Shown here piece by piece: positions 9,054-16,482 of a stretch of DNA of 32,600 nucleotides (position 1 is its first letter; every line of letters begins with the position of its first letter). This DNA comes from Pseudomonas sp. CAN1 (GTDB lineage Bacteria; Pseudomonadota; Gammaproteobacteria; Pseudomonadales; Pseudomonadaceae): positions 20,022 to 52,621 of the forward strand of contig NZ_JASMRU010000033.1 of the NCBI RefSeq assembly GCF_030462585.1, read 5' to 3'. The translations under genes were made by a program, and so were the position numbers. Under the pieces are notes generated by a model. It made no database searches, was not told the origin of the DNA, and saw only the letters and a list, made by a program, of their open reading frames with translations.

Positions 9054-9812
9054 ATGCACCCGACCCCTTCCGACGACTCGCGCCGCTGGACCACCCGAGC
9101 CCTGCTGGTGGATGACGACGAGCCGATCCGCGAGCTGCTCTGCGGTTATCTCGCGCGCTTCAACATCGAGGCCCACGGCGTCGCCGACGGCGTCGAGATG
9201 CGCCGTGCCCTGGAAAACGAAAGCTTCGACGTGGTGGTGCTGGACCTGATGCTGCCCGGCGAAGACGGCCTGTCGTTGTGCCGCTTCCTGCGCGCCGAGT
9301 CGGACATCCCGATCCTCATGCTCACCGCGCGCTGCGAGCCGGCGGACCGCATCATCGGCCTGGAGCTGGGCGCCGACGACTACATGGCCAAGCCCTTCGA
9401 GCCACGCGAGCTGGTAGCGCGCATCCAGACCATCCTGCGCCGTGTGCGCGGCGGCAACCTGGTCGGCAGCGACGACAGTGCGCGCGGCGAACCACGCGCC
9501 CAGGTGCGCTTCGACCAGTGGCGCCTGGACAGCGTGCTGCGCCAGCTGCACGCGCCGGATGGCCTGGTGGTACCGCTGTCCAACGCCGAATTCCGCCTGC
9601 TCTGGGTGTTCCTCGAACGCCCGCGGCGGGTGCTCAACCGCGAACTGCTGCTGGACGCCGCCCGTGGCCGCGCCATCGAGGCCTTCGACCGCAGCATCGA
9701 CCTGCTGGTCTCGCGCCTGCGGCAGAAGCTCGGCGACGACCCGCGCTCGCCCCGGCTGATCAAGACCGTGCGCGGCGAAGGCTATCTGTTCGATGTCCGC
9801 GACATCGCCTGA
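9054..9812 (+). CDS. OmpR-family response regulator
   Basis: This is a 252-residue DNA-binding response regulator. The receiver domain (about 16-130) has the acidic cluster in LLVDDDEP, the phosphoacceptor D64 in VVVLDLMLPGEDG, and the conserved lysine in DDYMAKPFEP. The winged-helix effector domain (about 150-248) ends IKTVRGEGYLF, and its recognition region reads DRSIDLLVSRLRQKLGDD. The ATG at 9054 precedes the receiver by about 15 residues; the frame is open further upstream without support. Its last 20 bases overlap the histidine kinase gene, so the two form a cognate pair. It is distinct from KdpE despite lying next to the kdp operon. Its stimulus is unknown; the downstream EF-hand gene hints at calcium. 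Confidence 0.93.
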   Translation: MHPTPSDDSRRWTTRALLVDDDEPIRELLCGYLARFNIEAHGVADGVEMRRALENESFDVVVLDLMLPGEDGLSLCRFLRAESDIPILMLTARCEPADRIIGLELGADDYMAKPFEPRELVARIQTILRRVRGGNLVGSDDSARGEPRAQVRFDQWRLDSVLRQLHAPDGLVVPLSNAEFRLLWVFLERPRRVLNRELLLDAARGRAIEAFDRSIDLLVSRLRQKLGDDPRSPRLIKTVRGEGYLFDVRDIA

Positions 9813-10944
9813 GTCCGCGCCCGAGCGCGCGAAGGAAAAACCGCTGGAACGCGCCGACAGCCTGTTCGCCCGGCTGTTCGGGGTGTTCCTGCTGGCCATC
9901 GTGGTCGCCCACTTGCTGGCCTTCGCCTGGTTCCACTACTACGGCCCGCACCGCCCGGACATGCCGCCGCCCCCGCCGCCAGAGCAGGGCTTCGAGCGCG
10001 GCCCGCCGCCGGGAGGCTTCGGCGCCCCGCCCGAGGGCTTCCAACCACCACCGGAAGGCTTCCGCCCACCGCCTCCCCCGCCACCGCGCCTGCCATTCTG
10101 GAGCGCGCCGTTCGCCTTCCAGCTGCTGGCACTGATCCTCGCCGCCGGCATCGGCGCCCGCCTGCTCGCCCGCCCGGTGCAACGCATGGGTGACGCCGCA
10201 CTGCGCCTCTCCGAAGACCTGGACAGTCCACCGCTGCCGGAAACCGGCCCGCGTGAAGCGCGCCAGGCCGCCCACGCCTTCAACCGCATGCGCGAACGCA
10301 TCCGCGAGCAGGTGCAGCAGCGCAGCCGCATGCTGGTGGCGGTCTCCCATGACTTGCGCACCCCGCTGTCGCGCCTGCGCCTGCGCGTCGAGGAAATCGA
10401 CAATCCGCAGCTGCGCACGCGCATCGGCCAGGACCTGGCCGAGATGATCGGCATGCTCGATTCCACCCTGCACTACCTGCAGCAGGAGCGCGCCAGCGAG
10501 CCGCTGCAATGGTTCGACGTGAAGGCCCTGGCCGACTCCCTCGCCGAAGACGCCTGCGAGCGTGGAGCCGACGTCGGCGTGGAAGGCTATTGCGCGCCGC
10601 TCAAGGTGCAGCCCATGGCCCTGCGTTCGTGCCTGAACAACCTGCTGGACAACGCCCTGCGCTACGCCGGCGATGTCAGCATCGAGCTGCGCGACGGCAC
10701 CCGCGAAGTAGAAATCCGCGTGCGCGATCACGGCCCGGGCATCCCCTCAGAGCTGCGCGAGCAGGTCTTCGAGCCGTTCTTCCGCCTGGAAGGCTCGCGC
10801 AACCGCAACTCCGGCGGCGTCGGCCTGGGACTTTCCATCGCCCGCGACGCGGCGCGGCGCCAGGGCGGCGACCTGACCTTCGAGGAAACCCCCGGCGGCG
10901 GCGCCACCGCCGTGCTGCGCCTGCCCAGAAGCACAACGGCGTAA
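9793..10944 (+). CDS. Sensor histidine kinase with proline-rich periplasmic loop
   Basis: This 383-residue inner-membrane kinase is the presumed partner of the regulator upstream. Membrane segment 1 is about 27-47 and segment 2 about 104-124. The roughly 50-residue loop between them is dominated by proline, with repeated PPEGF units (GAPPEGFQPPPEGFRPPPPP), and has no recognisable sensor fold. A HAMP-like stretch follows (about 120-178), then the phosphoacceptor H186 in AVSHDLRTPLSRL. The ATPase domain shows LNNLLDNALRYA, DHGPGIP and GGVGLGLSIA. The gene overlaps the regulator by 20 bp. Its stop codon lies in the loop of a perfect hairpin (10933-10953). The low-complexity loop may be a spacer or a protein-binding segment rather than a ligand pocket. 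Confidence 0.93.
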   Translation: MSATSPESAPERAKEKPLERADSLFARLFGVFLLAIVVAHLLAFAWFHYYGPHRPDMPPPPPPEQGFERGPPPGGFGAPPEGFQPPPEGFRPPPPPPPRLPFWSAPFAFQLLALILAAGIGARLLARPVQRMGDAALRLSEDLDSPPLPETGPREARQAAHAFNRMRERIREQVQQRSRMLVAVSHDLRTPLSRLRLRVEEIDNPQLRTRIGQDLAEMIGMLDSTLHYLQQERASEPLQWFDVKALADSLAEDACERGADVGVEGYCAPLKVQPMALRSCLNNLLDNALRYAGDVSIELRDGTREVEIRVRDHGPGIPSELREQVFEPFFRLEGSRNRNSGGVGLGLSIARDAARRQGGDLTFEETPGGGATAVLRLPRSTTA

Positions 10945-10953
10945 CGCCGTTGT
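10933..10953 (+). terminator. Hairpin containing the kinase stop codon in its loop
   Basis: Perfect 9-base arms ACAACGGCG (10933-10941) and CGCCGTTGT (10945-10953) flank the TAA stop codon. There is no T-run after it, so it may be an attenuator or an RNA-stability stem rather than a true intrinsic terminator. Confidence 0.4.
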
Positions 10954-10965
10954 AGCCACCCGCTG

Positions 10966-10989
10966 ACAAAGCGCACAAACCGGCGACAC
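10966..10989 (+). promoter_or_regulatory. Direct-repeat motif shared with the regulator promoter, copy B
   Basis: ACA cores start at 10966, 10975 and 10986, the same 9-then-11 spacing as at 8907-8930, with 19 of 24 bases identical. The most conserved part is GGCGACAC at the right end. It ends 63 bp upstream of the EF-hand start codon, a suitable distance for activation by an OmpR-type regulator. Confidence 0.45.
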
Positions 10990-11052
10990 AGGCGGGCCCG
11001 AGGCTGTCATCAGCGGAGAACCCTCCGCGTCGGCAACCACGGAGACCCTCCC

Positions 11053-11838
11053 ATGATCAGCGGCGTGAGCAGCAGCTATGCGAGCTACTACACCAGCTCG
11101 CTCGCCAGGACCCAGACCGCCAGCAGCACCGCCACCACCAGCGGCAGCAGCGGCAACCAGGGCGCGGCGAAATTCCAGGAAGACCTGTTCAAGTCCATCG
11201 ACAGCAACGGCGACGGCAGCATCAGCAAGGACGAGCTGACCAGCGCGCTGTCTTCGGGCGACGACTCGGACAGCAGCGATATCGACATCGACGCGCTGCT
11301 CAGCCAGCTGGACAGCGACGACAGCGGCGGTATCTCCCAGGACGAGCTGTCCGCGGCCATGCCTCCGCCCCCGCCACCGCCCGGCGACATGGGCGGGCTG
11401 GGCAGCCTGGGCGACTCCGCCGAGGACCTGATCAGCGCACTGGACAGCGACGGCGACGGCAGCATCAGCGCCGACGAACTGTCCGCGCTGGGCAACGGCG
11501 ATGACGACAGCGAGCGCCTGAGCACCCTGTTCAGCCAGCTCGACAGCGACGGCAGCGGCGCCATCAGCAGCGACGAGCTGTCCAGCGCGCTGCAGGCCCA
11601 GCGCCCCGACGGCCCGCCGCCGCCCCCGCCGCCCTCGGCTTCCAGCGGTTCGTCCGACGATTCCTCCAGCAGTCCTTCGGACAGCTACACGACCACCGCC
11701 TCCAGCACCTCGTCGACCAGCGCCAACACCGGCGCGGCCTACCAGAAGCTGGTGGCGAACCTGCTCAAGCAGTACCAGAGCAGCGAGGTCACCGCGCTGC
11801 AGGCCACCAGCGGCAGCCTGGTGAATATCGCCGCCTGA
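11053..11838 (+). CDS. Four-EF-hand, poly-proline calcium-binding protein
   Basis: This 261-residue protein carries four canonical EF-hand loops: D50-E61 (DSNGDGSISKDE), D87-E98 (DSDDSGGISQDE), D131-E142 (DSDGDGSISADE) and D164-E175 (DSDGSGAISSDE). They form two EF-hand pairs, each followed by a run of seven or more prolines (104-110 and 188-194), so the architecture looks like a duplicated EF-EF-PolyPro module. The N-terminus and the tail (about 195-235) are Ser/Thr-rich and disordered in appearance. No clear signal peptide is visible. Similar proteins are, I recall, labelled XopAW-like in databases after a Xanthomonas calcium-binding effector; that function is not supported here. GGAG lies eight bases before the ATG. 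It follows the kinase by 108 bp and carries its own candidate operator. A calcium sensor or buffer linked to this two-component pair is an inference. Confidence 0.88.
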   Translation: MISGVSSSYASYYTSSLARTQTASSTATTSGSSGNQGAAKFQEDLFKSIDSNGDGSISKDELTSALSSGDDSDSSDIDIDALLSQLDSDDSGGISQDELSAAMPPPPPPPGDMGGLGSLGDSAEDLISALDSDGDGSISADELSALGNGDDDSERLSTLFSQLDSDGSGAISSDELSSALQAQRPDGPPPPPPPSASSGSSDDSSSSPSDSYTTTASSTSSTSANTGAAYQKLVANLLKQYQSSEVTALQATSGSLVNIAA

Positions 11839-11854
11839 TCCACGCGCTGCGCCC

Positions 11855-11883
11855 ACCGCCGGAACGTCCTGCGTTCCGGCGGT
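11855..11883 (+). terminator. Strong hairpin after the EF-hand gene
   Basis: Perfect 12-base arms ACCGCCGGAACG/CGTTCCGGCGGT around TCCTG begin 17 bp after the EF-hand stop codon. No T-run follows (ATATCCC), so termination is likely but not certain. Confidence 0.55.
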
Positions 11884-11951
11884 ATATCCCTGCTCGTCGC
11901 ATTGCCCATTGCCCGTCGCCTTCGCCTGCCCTACTCTTGGCTTCCCCAAAT

Positions 11952-11962
11952 TCATCCGATGA
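11952..11962. promoter_or_regulatory. TCATCCGATGA palindrome, candidate GntR operator
   Basis: A perfect 11-base palindrome 12 bp before the ATG of the GntR-family gene. FadR-type regulators often bind short palindromes of this size and commonly control their own gene. It overlaps or abuts the likely ribosome-binding region (GGATG at 11965-11969), so binding would block expression directly. Confidence 0.4.
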
Positions 11963-11974
11963 TTGGATGTTTCC

Positions 11975-12622
11975 ATGCCAAGCCCCATTCAGAAACGCTC
12001 GCTGGTGGATATCGCCCTGGAGCAGATCCGCCTGCGCATCGACGACGGCACCTGGCCGCTGGGCCAGCGCCTACCGCCGGAACCCGAACTGGCCGAGTCC
12101 CTGGGTATCAGCCGCAATACCGTGCGCGAAGCGGTGCGCGTGCTGACCTTCTCCGGCGTGCTGGAAGTACGCCAGGGCGACGGCACCTACGTGCGCGCCT
12201 GCGCCGATCCGCTGGACACCATGCTGGTGCTGGCCCGCAGCTCGGTGGAACAGGCGCTGGAAGCGCGCGGCATCATCGAGGTGGAAGCCAGCCGGCTGGC
12301 CGCCGAGCGCCGCAGCGAAGCCGACCTCACCGCCCTGCGCGAAGCGCTGGCGGTTTCCGCCGTCCACCACGGCGGCGCGCTGGACGACTACATCGCCCAC
12401 GACCTGGCCTTCCACCAGCGCGTGGTGGACAGCGCCCACAACCCGGTGCTCAGCGAGCTGTACCGCTACTTTTCCCAGGTGATCCGCGCCGGCCTGGAGC
12501 GCACCATCGGCGACCCCAGCCGGCCACAGCCGAGCTTCGAGTTGCACCGCGAACTGGTGGAGGCCATCGCCCGTGGCGACGCCGAGGCGGCCGCAAAAGC
12601 GAACCGCGCGCTGCTGATCTGA
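11975..12622 (+). CDS. GntR-family (FadR subfamily, FCD domain) transcriptional regulator
   Basis: A 215-residue regulator. The N-terminal winged helix-turn-helix (about 7-72) contains LPPEPELAESLGISRNTVREAVRVL and ends in the wing VRQGDGTYV, as in FadR-type GntR proteins. The helical FCD ligand-binding domain (about 85-205) shows the usual metal/ligand residues in DLAFHQRVVDSAHN and FELHRELVEAI. I prefer the ATG at 11975; a TTG at 11963 in frame would add four residues and run into the palindrome. The MFS exporter gene begins 43 bp after the stop and is the likely target, together with its own promoter. The ligand is probably a small organic acid or a similar compound, but nothing in the sequence fixes it. 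Confidence 0.92.
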   Translation: MPSPIQKRSLVDIALEQIRLRIDDGTWPLGQRLPPEPELAESLGISRNTVREAVRVLTFSGVLEVRQGDGTYVRACADPLDTMLVLARSSVEQALEARGIIEVEASRLAAERRSEADLTALREALAVSAVHHGGALDDYIAHDLAFHQRVVDSAHNPVLSELYRYFSQVIRAGLERTIGDPSRPQPSFELHRELVEAIARGDAEAAAKANRALLI

Positions 12623-12665
12623 CTCTGAATTCCTTCTTCTGCCTTGCTGCCCTGGAATACCCACC

Positions 12666-13943
12666 ATGTCCGTGCCCAATGACCCGAAAGACGCCGAACA
12701 CAAGGTGTCCTGCCCGCCCGAAGAACTGCTGATCGACGCCGAGGACGACGGCGCGAAAACCGCGCCGCGCCCGCAACGCACCTGGCTGTTACTGCTGGGC
12801 CTGGTGCTGGTGGCGATCAACCTGCGTCCGGCTCTATCCAGCCTGTCGCCTCTGCTCAACACCGTGCGCGACGGCACCGGCCTTTCCGCCGCCGCCGCCG
12901 GCCTGCTGACCACCCTGCCGGTGCTCTGCCTGGGCCTGTTCGCGCCGCTGGCGCCGATGCTCGCGCGGCGCCTGGGCGCCGAGCGCACCGTGCTGCTGAT
13001 CCTCTTCACCCTGGCCGGCGGCATCGTCCTGCGTAGCCTGTTCCCGGTGGCCGGGCTGTTCCTCGGCAGTCTGGTGGCCGGCGCCAGCATCGGCATCATC
13101 GGCGTGCTGCTGCCGGGCATCGTCAAGCGCGACTTCCCGCACATCGCCGGGACCATGACCGGGGTCTACACCATGGCCCTGTGCCTGGGCGCCGCCACCG
13201 CCGCGGGCGCCACTGTGCCGCTGGCGAAGCTGATGGACAACAACTGGCAGGTGGCGCTGGCGTTCTGGGCGATCCCGGCCGTGGTCGCCGCAGCGATCTG
13301 GCTGCCGCAGACCCGCCAGAACCATCACGCCCACCGCGCGGTGTACAAGGTGAAGGGGCTGTGGCGCGACCCGTTGGCCTGGCAGGTCACGCTGTACATG
13401 GGCCTGCAGTCGTCACTGGCGTACATCGTCTTCGGCTGGGTGCCGTCGATCCTCATCGACCGTGGCCTGAGCGCGGTGGAAGCCGGGCTGGTGCTCTCCG
13501 GCTCGGTGATGGTGCAGCTGTTCAGCGCCCTCGCCGCACCGTGGCTGGCCACCCGTGGCAAGGACCAGCGCATCGCCGTGGTGATCGTCATGGGCCTGAC
13601 CCTGGCCGGCCTGCTCGGCCTGCTGTTCGCCCCGCTCTCGGGCATCTGGGGCTGGGCAGTGGTGCTCGGCCTCGGCCAGGGCGGCACCTTCAGCATCGCC
13701 CTGGCGCTGATCGTGCTGCGCTCGCCGGACTCCCACGTCGCCTCCAACCTCTCCGGCATGGCCCAGGGCGTGGGCTACACCCTGGCGGCCTGCGGCCCGT
13801 TCCTGGTCGGTGTGGTGCACGATGCCACCGGCGGCTGGGCAGCGACCGGGGTGATCTTCGTGGTGGTGACCGTGGCGGGGATAGCCTTCGGCCTGGGCGC
13901 CGGGCGGGACAAGCTGGTGCAGGTGAAGAGCGAGCACGTCTGA
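12666..13943 (+). CDS. MFS transporter, CynX/NimT type
   Basis: This 425-residue inner-membrane protein has about twelve hydrophobic segments after a polar N-terminal tail of about 38 residues. The first helix region LVLVAINLRPALSSLSPLL is typical of the CynX/NimT branch of the major facilitator superfamily (cyanate-transport-like and 2-nitroimidazole-export-like proteins). Two six-helix halves are separated by a basic, His-containing loop near residues 215-235 (TRQNHHAHRAVYKVKG). The upstream GntR-type gene, 43 bp away and in the same direction, suggests substrate-controlled export or uptake. The substrate cannot be read from the sequence. Confidence 0.9.
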   Translation: MSVPNDPKDAEHKVSCPPEELLIDAEDDGAKTAPRPQRTWLLLLGLVLVAINLRPALSSLSPLLNTVRDGTGLSAAAAGLLTTLPVLCLGLFAPLAPMLARRLGAERTVLLILFTLAGGIVLRSLFPVAGLFLGSLVAGASIGIIGVLLPGIVKRDFPHIAGTMTGVYTMALCLGAATAAGATVPLAKLMDNNWQVALAFWAIPAVVAAAIWLPQTRQNHHAHRAVYKVKGLWRDPLAWQVTLYMGLQSSLAYIVFGWVPSILIDRGLSAVEAGLVLSGSVMVQLFSALAAPWLATRGKDQRIAVVIVMGLTLAGLLGLLFAPLSGIWGWAVVLGLGQGGTFSIALALIVLRSPDSHVASNLSGMAQGVGYTLAACGPFLVGVVHDATGGWAATGVIFVVVTVAGIAFGLGAGRDKLVQVKSEHV

Positions 13944-14363
13944 CTTCGCCGAATCGTAGGGCGCATAACGCCTGAGGCGTTATCCGCCATGGCGGCGGAT
14001 AACCCGTTCCGGGTTATGCGCCCTACGCAATGCGATGAGCCCGCCGCCCGCTCCCGTAGGAGCGGACCTTGTCCGCGAAATCCCTCTCGGCGGAAACGTC
14101 AGTCACCGGGGGTTTTCCCGTCGCCTGTCGGCGATTCGCGGAGAAGCTCCGCTCCTACAGGGGAGTTCGCAGCGATGCGGTTCGCGAGCAAGCTCGCTCC
14201 TACGAAAAGCCACAGCGCACTGCTCCCTGTCTGGCTTTCGTAGAGCACATAACGCGCCAGCGTTATCCGCCGTCGCGGCATCGGCGGGCGCCTTCTGTAG
14301 GAGCGAGCTTGCTCGCGAACAGCGCTCAAGTCCGGAGCGCCTGCTGGCACCCACTCCGAAGTA
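13944..14363. repeat. REP-rich stretch between convergent genes
   Basis: There is no gene in this 420-bp gap between the MFS and AI-2E genes, which converge. It holds a full ATAACGC-type repeat (13956-14026), a REP pair of the GCGGACCTTGTCCGC and GCGGAGAAGCTCCGC subtypes in inverted orientation (14056-14079 and 14136-14158), a minus-oriented GCGAGCAAGCTCGC REP (14180-14203), a truncated ATAACGC repeat (14240-14287), and a plus-oriented GCGAGCTTGCTCGC REP (14296-14320). Short open frames across it are composed of repeats. Such hairpins could serve as transcription ends for both flanking genes. Confidence 0.8.
13956..14026. repeat. ATAACGC palindromic repeat, full copy 2
   Basis: A 71-bp copy starting GTAGGGCGCATAACGC and ending GGGTTATGCGCCCTAC, so its outer 16 bases are near-perfect inverted copies. 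It is slightly shorter than the 425-500 copy in the central linker. Confidence 0.75.
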
Positions 14364-15419
14364 TCAAACCACCGGCGGCGGCGGAGGCCGGTGCGAGCTG
14401 GCGACCCAGGCGCTGACCAGGTTGTAGACCACCGCCAGCAACACCGGGCCGAGGAACAGGCCGATGAAGCCGAAGCTGAGCAATCCGCCGAGCACGCCGA
14501 GTAGCACCACCACCAGCGGCAGGTTGCCGCCGCGGCTGATCAGGTAGGGCTTGAGGATGTTGTCCACGCCGCTGATCACGAAGAAGCCCCAGATCGCCAT
14601 GAATACCGCGTAGCCGTAGCTCTCCTGGTAGAACAGCCAGAGCACGGCCGGGCCCCAGACCAGCGGCGGCACCATCAGCAGGCTGCAGACGAAGGTCAGC
14701 AGGCCGAGCAGGAAGGCACCGGGAACGCCGGCGATGAAGAAGCCGATGGTCGCCAGCACGCCCTGGGCGGCGGCGGTGCCGATCACCCCGTTGACCACGC
14801 GTTGCACGGTGCCGGCGATGATGTCCATGTACTGCTGCGCGGCGTTGCCGATCAGCCGTTCCAGCACACCGTGGGCAAACGCCTGCAGGCGCAGGCCGTC
14901 GCGGTAGAAGAAGAAGATCAGCACCAGGCTCAGCACCAGTTCGAAGATGCCCGCACCCAGCTTGGCGCTGCGCGCCAGGGCCCAGTTGCCGACCTCGCCC
15001 ATGTACGGCTTGAGCGCGGAGAACATCGCCACGCCCTGCTGGTCAGCCTGGTACCACCAGCCGATCAGCCGGTCGCCGATCAGCGGCACCCGCGCCATCC
15101 ACTCCGGCGGCGGCGGCAGGCCGGAGACCTGCAGGTTCTTCACCAGTTCGACGCCTTCGCGCACCCGGTCCACCAGGCCGAAGCCCAGCCACACCAGCGG
15201 CAGCGCCACCAGCACGATCCAGCCGATGGTCAGCACGCCCGCTGCCGCAGCCTGGCGACCGCCCAGCAACTGGGTCAGCAGGCGCATCAGCGGCCAGCTG
15301 GCGAAGGCCAGCACGGCGGCCCAGAACAGCGCCGACCAGAACGGCAGCAGCACCCAGATACTCGCGCCCAGCAGGCCGAGCAGCAGCAGGCGCAGCAACA
15401 GGCGATCGTTGTCGAACAT
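14364..15419 (-). CDS. AI-2E family (YdiK/PerM-like) membrane transporter
   Basis: A 351-residue polytopic membrane protein with about seven to eight hydrophobic segments. The N-terminal hairpin of helices (LLLLGLLGASIWVLLPFWSALFWAAVLAF), the central soluble region (about 85-150), and the C-terminal signature GVLGGLLSFGFIGLFLGPVLLAV are typical of the AI-2E transporter family. Despite the name, most members are not shown to carry autoinducer-2; some are Na+/H+ antiporters or export other compounds. It ends in a proline-rich tail (HRPPPPPVV). It follows the DUF4892 gene by 89 bp in the same direction. Confidence 0.9.
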   Translation of the reverse strand: MFDNDRLLLRLLLLGLLGASIWVLLPFWSALFWAAVLAFASWPLMRLLTQLLGGRQAAAAGVLTIGWIVLVALPLVWLGFGLVDRVREGVELVKNLQVSGLPPPPEWMARVPLIGDRLIGWWYQADQQGVAMFSALKPYMGEVGNWALARSAKLGAGIFELVLSLVLIFFFYRDGLRLQAFAHGVLERLIGNAAQQYMDIIAGTVQRVVNGVIGTAAAQGVLATIGFFIAGVPGAFLLGLLTFVCSLLMVPPLVWGPAVLWLFYQESYGYAVFMAIWGFFVISGVDNILKPYLISRGGNLPLVVVLLGVLGGLLSFGFIGLFLGPVLLAVVYNLVSAWVASSHRPPPPPVV

Positions 15420-15508
15420 GGAAAACCCCGATTGGCTCGAAAGCCCCAGTGTAGGGCGTTTCCGCTCTTGGCGTCGGATATTTGGCTTGGAGAATCAGCC
15501 CTGGGAAA

Positions 15509-16327
15509 TCAGCGCAGCCAGGTCAGGTGCAAGCCGTCGCCGTCATCCTTGCCCTGCTCCAGACGCGCATCGCGGACGCCCTGGGCGGTAAGCGCGGCGC
15601 GCCAATCGCCAGCGTGTTGGCCGGCCAGTTCGACGCGTACGCCGGTGTCCAGGCGCAGCGTGCGCACCAGCAGGTCGAGCCAGGCGCCGCCCGGCTCCTG
15701 CGGCACGTGGCTCAAGGTCAGCTCGCCGTTGGCCTTGAGCAGGCGCATCAGGGTTGCCGGGCTGGGCAGCAGTTCACCGAGGGCAGCGGCGCTGTCCAGT
15801 TGTTCGGCATGCAGGTAGGCGCGGCGGTTGCCACGGGTGATGGTGTAGACCGCCAGCAGGCTGTTCTCGTGGGGCGCGGCGAGGCGCACCAGCAGGTAGG
15901 CCTGCTGCTCGTCCGGGCCGAACAGCTTGGAGTTGCCGAACACCGAGTTGGCCAGCAGGTTGCTGGAGCCGCAGTCACGGCTCTCGCACCAGAACAGCGG
16001 CGTGGCGTCGGCCTTGAGCAGGTCCTTGCGCGCGGCGGCGAAGGCGCTCTGGCTGGAATCCTCGTCAGGCAGACGGTAGGTCACGGCGGTGAGATCGCCG
16101 AGGGCGCGCACCTCGCCTTCCATGCGCAGGCGCCCGCTGATGCGGCTGATCGAACCCTGCGGGTAGATGCGTTCCTGGCTGGCAGCCTGGTTGAAGTCGA
16201 CGATCTCCGAACGCGGGAAGCGCGGGAGGATTTCCAGGTCGTGGCTGTCGGGCAGGTCGGCGGCGCCGGCGAGGCTGGCGAAGCCGAGCAGTCCGCCAGC
16301 AATCAATGTGCGCAGCAACCGTGACAT
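15509..16327 (-). CDS. DUF4892 family periplasmic protein
   Basis: The 272-residue form has a clear signal peptide (residues 1-23, MSRLLRTLIAGGLLGFASLA then GAA), so it is exported. The mature part has a close cysteine pair, C114 and C119 in WCESRDC, which could form a disulfide. The sequence matches what I know of DUF4892 proteins of Pseudomonas; function is not established. The start is ambiguous. The ATG at 16327 fits the signal peptide but has a poor ribosome-binding site. An upstream in-frame ATG at 16399 has a good one (GGGAG) and would add 24 polar residues. The gene lies between hydrolase and AI-2E genes on the same strand. Confidence 0.8.
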   Translation of the reverse strand: MSRLLRTLIAGGLLGFASLAGAADLPDSHDLEILPRFPRSEIVDFNQAASQERIYPQGSISRISGRLRMEGEVRALGDLTAVTYRLPDEDSSQSAFAAARKDLLKADATPLFWCESRDCGSSNLLANSVFGNSKLFGPDEQQAYLLVRLAAPHENSLLAVYTITRGNRRAYLHAEQLDSAAALGELLPSPATLMRLLKANGELTLSHVPQEPGGAWLDLLVRTLRLDTGVRVELAGQHAGDWRAALTAQGVRDARLEQGKDDGDGLHLTWLR

Positions 16328-16482
16328 CCGTGGCGCGTCAGTCCTGACACAGTGAGGGTGTTCCGGCCCCTGGCGCGCGGCGGTCTGGATGTCGAGCATG
16401 CACAATCTCCCTGAAGCGATCCGTGCAGCCTCGCGGCAGGCCCCGCTTTAGTCAAGCCAAAGGGCGCTACGGGGTGTTTCCC

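Noticed and set aside
11053-11838. EF-hand protein as a type III secreted effector
   Set aside because: No secretion-system genes, chaperone or effector promoter is visible; the label rests only on my memory of similarity-based naming.
13989-14427. Small open frames in the REP-rich gap between the MFS and AI-2E genes
   Set aside because: They translate repeat DNA (for example RSELARE and ASSLL strings that recur at other REP sites), so they are repeat artefacts and not genes.
14364-15419. Function of the AI-2E family gene as autoinducer-2 export
   Set aside because: The family name does not predict the substrate, and no LuxS or Lsr genes are in the window.
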